This document shows, piece after piece, positions 8,989 to 16,300 of a DNA stretch of 16,656 nucleotides. The position numbers were made by a program, and so were the translations under genes. The stretch lies in assembly GCA_900751035.1 (NCBI GenBank), contig CAADSF010000029.1, forward strand, positions 1 to 16,656. Direction: 5' to 3'. Below the pieces are notes generated by a model. The model made no database searches. It was not told where the DNA came from and worked only from the letters and a program-made list of their open reading frames with translations. Position 1 is the first letter of the stretch; each line of letters starts with the position of its first letter. This stretch comes from an uncultured Oscillospiraceae bacterium (GTDB lineage: Bacteria; Bacillota; Clostridia; Oscillospirales; Oscillospiraceae).

Positions 8989-9031
8989 AAAAGCCGCTAT
9001 ATTCAGTGAAAACCTGAATATAGCGGCTTTT
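8989..9031. terminator. Bidirectional rho-independent terminator
   Basis: Perfect 18-bp stem, AAAAGCCGCTATATTCAG (8989-9006) with its complement at 9014-9031, and a 7-base loop TGAAAAC. The stem ends in four T on either strand, so it can stop the P-loop/CYTH transcript (plus) and the convergent XRE regulator transcript (minus, stop codon at 9034-9036). It separates the GC-rich chromosomal block from the element-like region. Confidence 0.9.
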
Positions 9032-9033
9032 CC

Positions 9034-9882
9034 TTATTTGCGTTTCTTTTTGCCTTTCCCATGCTGCAACTGCGGTCTTGCCTTTCCACGCTGGTTGCTG
9101 GGGCTTTTCAGGTACTTGGACTTTTTAAGTCCGCTAATGATTGAAACAAACTCTTCCTTCGTGAGCGCATCGTAATCAAGTCCGATGGTTGCAAGATACG
9201 CTCGGATTTTCTTTTCCTCGGAACTGCCCTCAAAATTCATCGCATCCTGCAACTGGCCCTGTACGGTTGCTGCGAGGGATGTTTCATCCGCCGTCATGGT
9301 ATCGGGGCGGTGTTCACTCCGAATATCACGGAGGATGCCTTTCAGGTCATCTGCAATCAGGCTTCCGAAATATTCATCTTCCCGAATCTGCGCCACTTCC
9401 AGCGTCCGCAGGTGCAGGTCATTTTCCTCGCCGCCGTTTTTCATCAATGCCATCTGCCGAACCGCTTCCAGCACGGCGTTCATATCATTGACCCGCATAT
9501 CCGCAATCCGGTCAACGTAAATCTCCGCATCCAACATAAACCGCTGGAAATCTTTATGGCAAATCAGCTCCGACAGCAGCCGGTGGTTGAACTTGCCCGT
9601 TCTCAATACTTCGATTGTATCATCACCCAAATGCAGAGCGTCCAGTTCTGTGTTTGGGTGATTTTTTTGTTCTGTCAGCCCTAGCAGATAATCGGTGGAC
9701 ACGCCGTAGAACTTTGCCAGCTCCACCATGCTGAACGGGCTAATGTCCTTAAAATCGTCGGCTTCGTATTTTCCCAGCGCGGACTTTGAAATACCTGTTT
9801 CCGCAGATAGTTGTTCCAGCGTCAGACCGCGCTCTACGCGCAGGTCTTTGAGCCGTTCCTGAATGGTGAGTTTTGGCTGCAT
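9034..9882 (-). CDS. XRE-family helix-turn-helix regulator of conjugative-element type
   Basis: 282-aa DNA-binding protein. Residues 7-60 form a Cro/CI-type HTH (ERLKDLRVERGLTLEQLS, then ETGISKSALGKYEAD), followed by FYGVSTDYLLGLT, a hallmark end of such domains. The remainder is a helical region with no recognised enzyme motif and a lysine-rich tail (GKGKKKRK). From memory, very similar regulators sit beside the mobilization regions of Tn1549-like integrative elements in gut clostridia; I could not check this. The ATG is preceded by GGGAGGA at 7-base spacing. The gene faces away from the small protein/recombinase pair across 700 bp of hairpin-rich DNA and ends at the bidirectional terminator. 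It probably controls element genes that are no longer present here, or the region to its right. Confidence 0.85.
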   Translation of the reverse strand: MQPKLTIQERLKDLRVERGLTLEQLSAETGISKSALGKYEADDFKDISPFSMVELAKFYGVSTDYLLGLTEQKNHPNTELDALHLGDDTIEVLRTGKFNHRLLSELICHKDFQRFMLDAEIYVDRIADMRVNDMNAVLEAVRQMALMKNGGEENDLHLRTLEVAQIREDEYFGSLIADDLKGILRDIRSEHRPDTMTADETSLAATVQGQLQDAMNFEGSSEEKKIRAYLATIGLDYDALTKEEFVSIISGLKKSKYLKSPSNQRGKARPQLQHGKGKKKRK

Positions 9883-9988
9883 AGCGGCGTCCTCCCTTCA
9901 AATTTCTGCCCTTTTCCGGTCTTGTCCATGAGCGTGGAAATCTGCGTTTTTCGGCGCGTTTTCCGACCTCTTGGATATACGGGAGAGG

Positions 9989-10018
9989 GCTATATTTTTC
10001 GCTAAAATGGTCTTGCAA
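9989..10018 (-). promoter_or_regulatory. Predicted promoter of the XRE regulator
   Basis: On the minus strand TTGCAA (10013-10018) and TATAGC (9989-9994) are 18 bases apart, about 110 bases before the ATG. Each hexamer matches consensus at about four positions. Moderate to weak prediction. Confidence 0.35.
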
Positions 10019-10104
10019 TCGCACCTGAACCTTGAAAATTGCATGACCGTCCGAACGGGATATGTCCCCCAGCGAAGTAACCGCCATGACCGCGTCACAG
10101 GGCT

Positions 10105-10130
10105 CCCACAAAAGCGAAGGCTTTTGTGGG
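10105..10130. repeat. 10-bp perfect hairpin, possible oriT-associated inverted repeat
   Basis: CCCACAAAAG (10105-10114), loop CGAAGG, CTTTTGTGGG (10121-10130). No T-run follows on either strand, which argues against a terminator. A hairpin beside a nick region is usual in oriT of mobilizable elements, and the adjacent XRE gene is of element type. No relaxase lies nearby to support it directly. Confidence 0.45.
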
Positions 10131-10299
10131 AAGAGGAGGAGCAGCGAAATGAACGAGCTTTCGTGTTTTACACGGAAGCGAGCGATATGCAGCTTGTGAC
10201 GACGAAGCGTACCAACGGGGACAAAACGCCGGGAGCGATCCTCCGGGCAGGAACGACGTTCGGAAAGAGCGGCAAAATCAAACGTAAAAATCGAAGCAA

Positions 10300-10408
10300 G
10301 TGAAAACGGCGAAATAGTTTTCTGCTCTGTGCGGTTATCTGCACGGAATAGAGCGCTGTTCAGCAGTGAACGACGTTTGTCGTTCAACATGATATTTCGC
10401 CGTTTCAC
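10300..10408. repeat. Cloverleaf-like palindromic element
   Basis: Outer arms GTGAAAACGGCGAAATA (10300-10316) and TATTTCGCCGTTTCAC (10393-10408) pair with one bulged base. Inside are two further hairpins: GCTCTGTGC (10324-10332) with GCAC (10341-10344) and AGAGC (10350-10354), and TGAACGAC (10367-10374), loop GTTT, GTCGTTCA (10379-10386), perfect. The whole could fold as a three-way or four-way junction in RNA or extruded DNA. Not a tRNA: there is no acceptor/CCA arrangement or T-loop consensus. Confidence 0.8.
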
Positions 10409-10587
10409 GCAAAGACACACCAAACGGCAAAAGCGGAAGGTGTTGCCTGTGACCAACGCATCATCGGCGGCATTTCCGGCGAAAAGCCGTGTATTAAAAA
10501 CCAGCGCCCTATGGCGAACAGGTGTCACGATTTGACAAACCCATTTTACCATAGAGCGCAACGAAAAAACAGGAGGAAAGTTTGAAT

Positions 10588-10812
10588 ATGAGAAAATCTG
10601 AAACTTATCGCAACGAGATCAAGTCCTATATCGTCCGTACTGGCATGACCATGACCGAGGTGGTGGACTACCTCTCCGACGAATACGGTTGGAGCCGCAG
10701 CGTTCCCAATCTCTCCGGCAAGCTCAAGCGCGGTTCGCTCCGCTATGGCGAGGCGGTAGAGTTGGCGGACGCGCTGGGGTATGACATTGTATGGCAGAAG
10801 CGGAGGGCGTAA
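10588..10812 (+). CDS. Small protein paired with serine recombinase, function unknown
   Basis: 74-aa protein, basic and soluble, beginning MRKSETYRNEIKSY. The stretch RTGMTMTEVVDYLSDEYGWS followed by SVPNLSGKLKRGSLRYGEAV reads as a short helical, HTH-like fold (DUF6471-like in my judgement), so DNA binding is likely but unproven. AGGAGG (10571-10576) lies 11 bases before the ATG; an in-frame TTG at 10582 with 5-base spacing is the alternative start. The 3' end overlaps the recombinase gene by 22 bp in another frame, implying coupled expression. It may be a regulator or directionality partner of the recombinase; this is inference from position. Confidence 0.75.
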   Translation: MRKSETYRNEIKSYIVRTGMTMTEVVDYLSDEYGWSRSVPNLSGKLKRGSLRYGEAVELADALGYDIVWQKRRA

Positions 10813-11420
10813 TTATAGAAAGCAAAATTTACGGCTATATCCGCGTTTCCAGCAAGGATCAAAACGAAGATCGGCAGCTCATTGCGCTGCATGGCAGGGG
10901 CGTGAAGGATGATTACATTTACATCGACAAGAAATCCGGAAAGGATTTCAACCGCCCGCAGTACAAGAAGCTGATGAAAAAGCTAAAACCGGGCGATTTG
11001 CTCATGATTCAGAGCATCGACCGGTTGGGACGCAATTATGAAGAAGTACAGAATCAATGGTGTGTGCTGACAAAGGAGAAAGAAGTGGATATTTGCGTCA
11101 TTGATATGCCATTACTGGATACCAGGCAGGGGAAAGACCTTTTGGGTACGTTCATCGCAGACCTTGTGCTGCAAATTCTGTCCTTCGTGGCACAGAACGA
11201 GCGTGAGTACATCCGAAAGAGGCAGGCAGAGGGTATCGCTGCGGCGAAAGCAAAGGGCGTTAAATTTGGAAGAAAGCCGCTTCCCTTGCCTGATAATTTC
11301 CACGAAGTACACCGAGCGTGGCGATCAAAAAAGCTGACGCTGAAACAAGCTGCGGCAGCTTGCAATATGCCCGTCGGCACTTTCTACGGCAAGGCACAAA
11401 AGTTTGAAAATGCCACCTAA
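10791..11420 (+). CDS. Small serine recombinase (resolvase/invertase family)
   Basis: 209-aa site-specific DNA recombinase with the N-terminal resolvase fold and a short C-terminal HTH, the size of Hin/Gin and Tn3-type resolvases rather than of large serine integrases. Catalytic Ser20 is in YIRVSSKDQNEDRQ, and the arginine motif is IDRLGRN (Arg78, Arg81). An E-helix-like segment (FIADLVLQILSFVAQNERE) precedes the HTH at about 175-200 (KKLTLKQAAAACNMPVGTFY). ATG 10791 has only weak SD sequence, whereas GGAGGG (10802-10807) precedes in-frame ATT and ATA codons, so a shorter protein starting near residue 8-9 is possible; YGYIRVS would be kept either way. No paired inverted crossover sites or invertible segment were found, so resolution of an element or plasmid-derived structure is as likely as inversion. 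Confidence 0.9.
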   Translation: MAEAEGVIIESKIYGYIRVSSKDQNEDRQLIALHGRGVKDDYIYIDKKSGKDFNRPQYKKLMKKLKPGDLLMIQSIDRLGRNYEEVQNQWCVLTKEKEVDICVIDMPLLDTRQGKDLLGTFIADLVLQILSFVAQNEREYIRKRQAEGIAAAKAKGVKFGRKPLPLPDNFHEVHRAWRSKKLTLKQAAAACNMPVGTFYGKAQKFENAT

Positions 11421-11446
11421 ACAAATCATGCCGATAATTTGGAAAT

Positions 11447-11725
11447 GTGTACTTTTACGAATTCTTAGTATGCTACTTCAATGATTTGATTTGCCCATTA
11501 TTATTTTTTTCCTATGCAAATCTTTTGCTGTTGACAGTAGATAAGGAAATAACCCAACTTTGGCTGACGTGCTTAGTTGGACTTTGTGCGAGCTGCTTTT
11601 GGGAATTTGGCGCACCTTATATAAAGGCAACCGCAATTACCGATCCAATAGACATTGCTTTCTATCTTGCGGGCAGCATTATCTATTGGGGGATACTGCG
11701 ATGTGTAAGAAAAACGCACAGATAG
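11447..11725 (+). CDS. Small membrane protein, possibly 5'-truncated
   Basis: 92-aa hydrophobic protein with three likely membrane segments: about residues 4-29, 36-52 and 70-86. I do not recognise the family. The conserved-looking elements are FNDLICPLLFFSYANLLL, WEFGAP and ITDPIDIAFYLAGS. The GTG start has only weak upstream purines, and a TAA lies four codons upstream, so a missing N-terminal part is possible. It begins 26 bp after the recombinase, where base composition drops to AT-rich. It ends 17 bp before the ABC ATPase, so both probably belonged to one operon. Confidence 0.55.
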   Translation: MYFYEFLVCYFNDLICPLLFFSYANLLLLTVDKEITQLWLTCLVGLCASCFWEFGAPYIKATAITDPIDIAFYLAGSIIYWGILRCVRKTHR

Positions 11726-11742
11726 ATCAGGAGAAATGACAG

Positions 11743-12261
11743 ATGCTTTGTATCAATGGAATTGCAAAATCATTTGGGGATCATTCTGTCCTAAAAGATG
11801 TCTCTTTTTCTGTTGGCAAAGGAGAGATATATGGTTTGATAGGGGAAAATGGCGCTGGAAAAACAACTCTTATGAATATTATTTCAGGTCTTTCCGCGGC
11901 AGACGCTGGCTCATTTTTTGCTGGGAAAGAAGATCTCCCATTAAAGCGAGTTGGATATTTACCAGATATACCATCATTTTTTGATTATCTCTCCACAAAA
12001 GAGTACATTGATTTTTTGCTCATGAACACGAGAAAGACAAACACAAAAAGAGATCAATTGCTGACACTCGTTGGGTTGAAGGGCAATGAGCGAATTCGGA
12101 TAATGTCACGAGGAATGAAGCAACGCTTGGGAATAGCGGCAGCATTGGTGACAAATCCGGATGTACTACTTCTGGATGAACCAACTTCTGCACTTGACCC
12201 GATGGGACGTCATGAACTGATGGAGATAATGAAGCAGCTAGCGTGTCATAGTTGGTGGTAA
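11743..12261 (+). pseudogene. ABC-2-type transporter ATPase, 3' truncated
   Basis: Begins as a normal ABC ATPase of the BcrA/ABC-2 group: Walker A GENGAGKTT (34-42), GYLPDIPSFFDYLSTKEY in the Q-loop region (this subgroup often has YLPD there), signature MSRGMKQR (121-128) and Walker B VLLLDEPTSALDP (141-153). Similarity stops after EIMKQL at residue 166; the following ACHSWW and stop are read from antisense SIR2 DNA. The switch histidine and C-terminal ~60-130 residues, and any permease gene, are gone, so transport activity is very unlikely. AGGAG (11729-11733) gives the ATG at 11743 with 9-base spacing. The intact N-terminal two thirds suggests a recent break. Confidence 0.88.
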
Positions 12262-12583
12262 TAAAAGAGACTGGATTAAGGTTTAGCATTTCTCGATGGA
12301 TGACATTTGGCAACATGGGCGAAGAATGAAGCTGTGCCTTGACAAATGTATAGTATTCTTCCTTGTTCTCACCTAAAGAATAATAGAACATCTGCGGAAT
12401 TTGCAGATACTCATCGGAGGAATACTCATCTTTTCGCGCTTGTCCCAATTTATCACTAATTGCATGAATCAGCCCCCTCCAAGTTGGTGCTCCGGAGAGT
12501 GCTGATACGCCTGCGCCAACGAAAAATGTAAGCGCATTGTTTTGTGAAGCAGTTAGTATTCTCTGTAATTCCTTCTCGTACAT
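12239..12583 (-). pseudogene. SIR2-family defence protein, N-terminal fragment
   Basis: The first ~115 residues match a SIR2-like NAD-binding domain: NALTFFVGAGVSALSGAPTW contains the nucleotide-binding GAGVS, and FITTNYDTL carries the TTNYD motif that ends the fragment. In SIR2 effectors (ThsA, DSR types) this domain hydrolyses NAD+ using Asn and a downstream His; that His is lost here. After the leucine at 12239-12241 the frame continues to 12020, but those ~72 codons are antisense to the broken ABC ATPase and not SIR2-like. The ATG follows AGAGAGG; the gene lies 50 bp after the GIY-YIG gene in the same direction, so it was the third gene of the defence cassette. Broken, almost surely inactive. 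Confidence 0.85.
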
Positions 12584-12633
12584 ACGCTACCTCTCTTGCC
12601 GCAACGAATAAACATATAGTGTATAACAGGCAC

Positions 12634-13290
12634 TTATCTCTCCTGTCGGTGGCGTACGTCATTCAGCCATTCGCCCTTGTACTTGAAATAGCGCGGGCCG
12701 GCAACAGAGTATTTGCTGCCAGTGAGTAGCTGAGCCAAAGCCGAGAGCGAGTAGACCTGCCCTTGATAGCTTACCGTTTTGTCATCCACTACAGTGCATT
12801 TGATTTCCGGGTTATTGCAGTACTCGATCTCCTCACCGGGTTGAATGCCGCACATGGAGAAGCGGAAAGGAGACTGGCGTTCTTTGTGCTCAGCATCGAT
12901 CTCCTGTGCGGTTTCCTCCGCCTGCTTCTGGGATTCATCCATAGCAATTCGTTTTAGCTTGTCCGCACAGCCGTGGATCTCCGCAATGGCCTCCAAGATG
13001 GAATAGGCGTCTTCCGGTGACATGGCATAAAACTCACGGATGCGCTGTTTTCCATTGAAGTTCTCGATGGAACGCAGGTTGGGGTTCAGCTTGTCAATGA
13101 TGCTGTGAATCTTCAGATCAGAAAGCCGCGAATTAACCTCATAGGTTGCATAAACGCGGAAGGCAAAGGGAATACACTCGCTCCGATTGAGCTGCAGTAA
13201 CCGCTTGTCGATATCGTCCGCATACCCGATTTTAACATATTCAGGAAAGGACGGATTGGTCAGTATGTAAATGACTCCTGTTTTATCCAT
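12634..13290 (-). CDS. GIY-YIG nuclease (T5orf172-like) with RAMA-like C-terminal domain
   Basis: 218 aa. The N-terminal nuclease-like domain has IYILTN (7-12) and YVKIG (18-22), the GIY and YIG halves, Arg30 in the position of the conserved helix arginine, and REFY with Glu87 as the probable metal-binding glutamate. A charged linker (about 112-140) leads to a C-terminal domain (146-213) with the pattern G-x-E-IEY, CTVVDDKTV-Y-G, SLSALAQLLTGS, VAGPRYFKYKGE, resembling RAMA domains found with restriction and methylation enzymes and thought to read modified DNA. The ATG is preceded by GGAGGAGATTAT. It sits 47 bp downstream of the methylase/specificity gene. Likely role: cleavage of foreign or modified DNA alongside the methylase; the modification-reading part is inference. 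Confidence 0.82.
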   Translation of the reverse strand: MDKTGVIYILTNPSFPEYVKIGYADDIDKRLLQLNRSECIPFAFRVYATYEVNSRLSDLKIHSIIDKLNPNLRSIENFNGKQRIREFYAMSPEDAYSILEAIAEIHGCADKLKRIAMDESQKQAEETAQEIDAEHKERQSPFRFSMCGIQPGEEIEYCNNPEIKCTVVDDKTVSYQGQVYSLSALAQLLTGSKYSVAGPRYFKYKGEWLNDVRHRQER

Positions 13291-13337
13291 ATAATCTCCT
13301 CCGCTTCTTTCACTTAAAATATAGCACCGTCAAACAG

Positions 13338-16300
13338 TCACTCCGCTAACGCTTTTCTAATAATCTCACTTCTTCGAGAAGCTATTTTTTCTAAAGACCC
13401 TTCCAGTTCTTTTATAGCCATTTCATAGTCCGCTACTTTCAACATAGCGTTGTTTTGTATTGAAATATCAGGAACAGTAAATGTAATTCCCTGTACTCTG
13501 TCGATGGAAGCACGATACGACCGAGAGAAGCCCATTTTTCCACCTTCGACTTCAAGAAGGTGTGCAAGATAACGAGGATTTACTTCAGAGGTCTTGCAGC
13601 GGAGGACACCGCAGTGATCTGTGGGATAGAACGGCATGTCTGAAGGCAAATAGCTGGTCATCCAGTCTCCGTCGATTCCCCACAACACAGAGGGCGCGGA
13701 GAAATCCGTAATCAGCAATTTATCAATAAATCCAAACGGCGCAGTGACATTGGCGCTGTAAACGGGAATGCTGCCATCCGATACAAGCTCTTTGTCCAAA
13801 ACCCGCTTACCAATGGCAACGCTGAATTTTTCTGTATCAGACAGACTTAGTTTGCACCCCCCGGTTGACATAACAACATCCAACTCTGCAAACAGATCTG
13901 CTATCTTCTGTCTGTAAGTCTCAATGCTCATGCGAGTGGTGTTGTATTCCTCATCGATCTTGGCGCACTCGTCAACTACTTTCTGCTGGACGGGAATAGG
14001 CGGAACTGGGATTTTAATTCTTTTTATAGTTTCAATGGATAATTCGATCTGACCACTTGAACCATCTGCCATTTTCTCAAGGGTTTTGAACCCGACAACT
14101 GAAGATAGTATTAACAGTGCAAAAGTGGATAGAATCTGCTCATTTGACCTGAAAATTGTAATGTGGCTATCTACGACATAATCTCCGTCCAAGTCAAAAA
14201 GAGTTACTCGGCCCGCTGTTCCAACGCCTGTAGAATTGATTAGAATATCTCCCTTTTGAAGCTTCCGCTCATCGAGTTCGGCATCCTGGGCCAGATAGTA
14301 TTTCATCGAAAAGTCAAAATCTCTGTACCCTCTGGCTTGTCCAGACTTGATGACTTGTATAGAAGAATCTCCATAAATTGGTGATTTTCCGCGCTTTAGT
14401 AATATCTGCAGCTCATCAATTGACTTAAGCGGATATTTGCTTTCAATAACAATTCTCTTATTGACACTTGTACGGATGGCCTTGTTGAAACTAACTCTTG
14501 AAAAATCCATCATATTTTTTGTTTCAACTAAAGCTCCGAAAACGAGCTGTTCTTCACTAAAGGACGGTGCTAATCCAGAAAAAGATTTTTTTATAGCATT
14601 TGCGAGTGTCCCTTCGGCCGCCCGGTCAGCATCATCATACATTTTGCCACCTGGGGTGATGATTTGAATACCCTCATTCCCTTTGCGATTCGACCAGTCA
14701 TAGCCAAGGAATTCCTTTTGAGCCTTATTATCGGCTGGAGCAGTGATTATTACCGTTTTCTGCTGATATACCAGTGAAAAGTAGAAAAGCTTCTCCTGCT
14801 CAATTGCTTGCGCATATGCGTAGAACTTCTCCAGATATACAGAGGCCTGCGCTTCGGCGGTTTTACTCTTATGTGCCTTTGTTTTCTGCAGATTTTTCGC
14901 CTCTGCTGAATCTGCAAATGCCGCCACATACATCTTGAAGTATTCAGTTGCTTCTATATCGGAAAGCGAAAGGTTTTTTCCGATAAACGCCCGATATAAC
15001 ACTTCCTCAACCTCGATCTGCGCGAGATACGCGTCGAGAATGTCCTTATCCTTCCACTCGGCAAGCTCTCGTCCACTGAAAATGGATTCAACAGAGTCTT
15101 CTGACAGATCAATCTGCTTCGGCGGTTCATTGTATTTTTCCAGGAACATTACAACCGTATTTGTACCGGTTGCACCAAACGTTTTAGAGCCAAACGCTGC
15201 AATGCCGCGGATATAGAAATTCTGTAATATCTGTTCACGCGCTCCGGTGTAGCTGGCACTGTCGTTTGAGAGAATGGAGCTTGGCAGAATTACCGCAGCA
15301 ATTCCCTGTGGCTTCAGCAGCTGCGCAATCCTCTCCACAAACAGCGTTTCAATCTCGCCACCGTTCAAACCAATACGATCAAGAAGCGTAAAGCTGTTGT
15401 TTTTCAGTTGCAAATGCTGCTTGAAGTCCTTTACCGAATAGGGCGGATTCGCTACCAAAATATCAAATGTGCCGTTTTCAATTCCTTTGTCTGGAGCATT
15501 TTCCAGGCCATCGCCGAAAATAATGTTTCCTTCGCCGGCACCGTTCATAAACAGAGATATTTTCGCAACGCGGGCGAGGCGGTAGTCTTTTTCGATTCCG
15601 AAAATATGATCCCTAGCCCACGCATTATTGCCGTCTGACTGTACAAAGAAATTGATCGCTTCTATAGCCTCGGTCAGGAAATGGCCCGCGCCACAGGCAT
15701 AGTCGATCACTTTGGGATAGACGGTGCCTCTTTCGGATTTTACTATCCGCTCAACAGGAAGACTATCCCAAATGAAACGAGTAATCGGCATCGGCGTAAA
15801 GAATTGTCCTTCATTCTGCTTGAACCCCTTGTTCAACAGCTGCTCAAAGAGATCGCCCAGGAATTGATGCTTTGACGGATAGACAATTCTGTATTTTTCA
15901 AACAACTGCACCATCTCAACAAGAATCTTTCCGTTTTGATAGAACAGTTCTTCATTGTGGACATCTTTGAACGCAAAATCATTGTTCGAATAGAATTTCA
16001 AAATACGGATCGTATTCTGAAGATCCTCAATCGCTCTTTTGCGTTTGGAACCGGTATATGTTGAGAATAGCCATTCTGGATAATCAGCAGAAACATAGAG
16101 TATTTCCTCACGCATGAATTTCTCCATACCGTCCCGGTGCAGCCGCTGGAGTCGATCTTGCAGAGTCTCGTATGTATCCGTTCCTTGCTTATACTGGAAT
16201 TCTACTTCGTCGTTTTCGCTCTTTGTGCTTTCATCGACAAGCTTACAAATAAACAGCGCAACAAGTCTATTGAAGGCATTTTCCTTGTCACTTACATTAT

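Larger units (their letters stand above)
9883..10587. other. 705-bp gene-free, hairpin-rich region of possible element origin
   Basis: Several overlapping open frames occur on both strands but none has a good start, ribosome binding site and recognisable protein, so I call no gene. The region contains the XRE promoter candidate, a 10-bp hairpin (10105-10130), a cloverleaf-like palindrome (10300-10408), and a lone TTGACA (10532-10537) without a good -10. AGGAGG plus ATG at 10149 opens only a 16-codon frame (MNELSCFTRKRAICSL), which could be a leader peptide. Its place between an element-type regulator and a recombinase suggests a transfer-origin or control region whose relaxase genes are missing; this is inference. 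Confidence 0.45.

Noticed and set aside
10105..10130. Hairpin as a rho-independent terminator
   Set aside because: No T-tract follows the stem on either strand.
10532..10560. TTGACA as promoter for the small protein/recombinase pair
   Set aside because: The -35 is perfect but no acceptable -10 occurs 16-19 bases downstream; TACCAT is only 9 bases away.
9749..10561. 270-codon minus-strand frame and smaller plus-strand frames across the gene-free region
   Set aside because: They overlap each other and the XRE gene start, cross hairpins, lack suitable SD and show no family resemblance.
12020..12238. SIR2 reading frame continuing to 12020 as a longer protein
   Set aside because: These codons are antisense to the ABC ATPase coding sequence, so they are read-through of the junction and not SIR2-derived.
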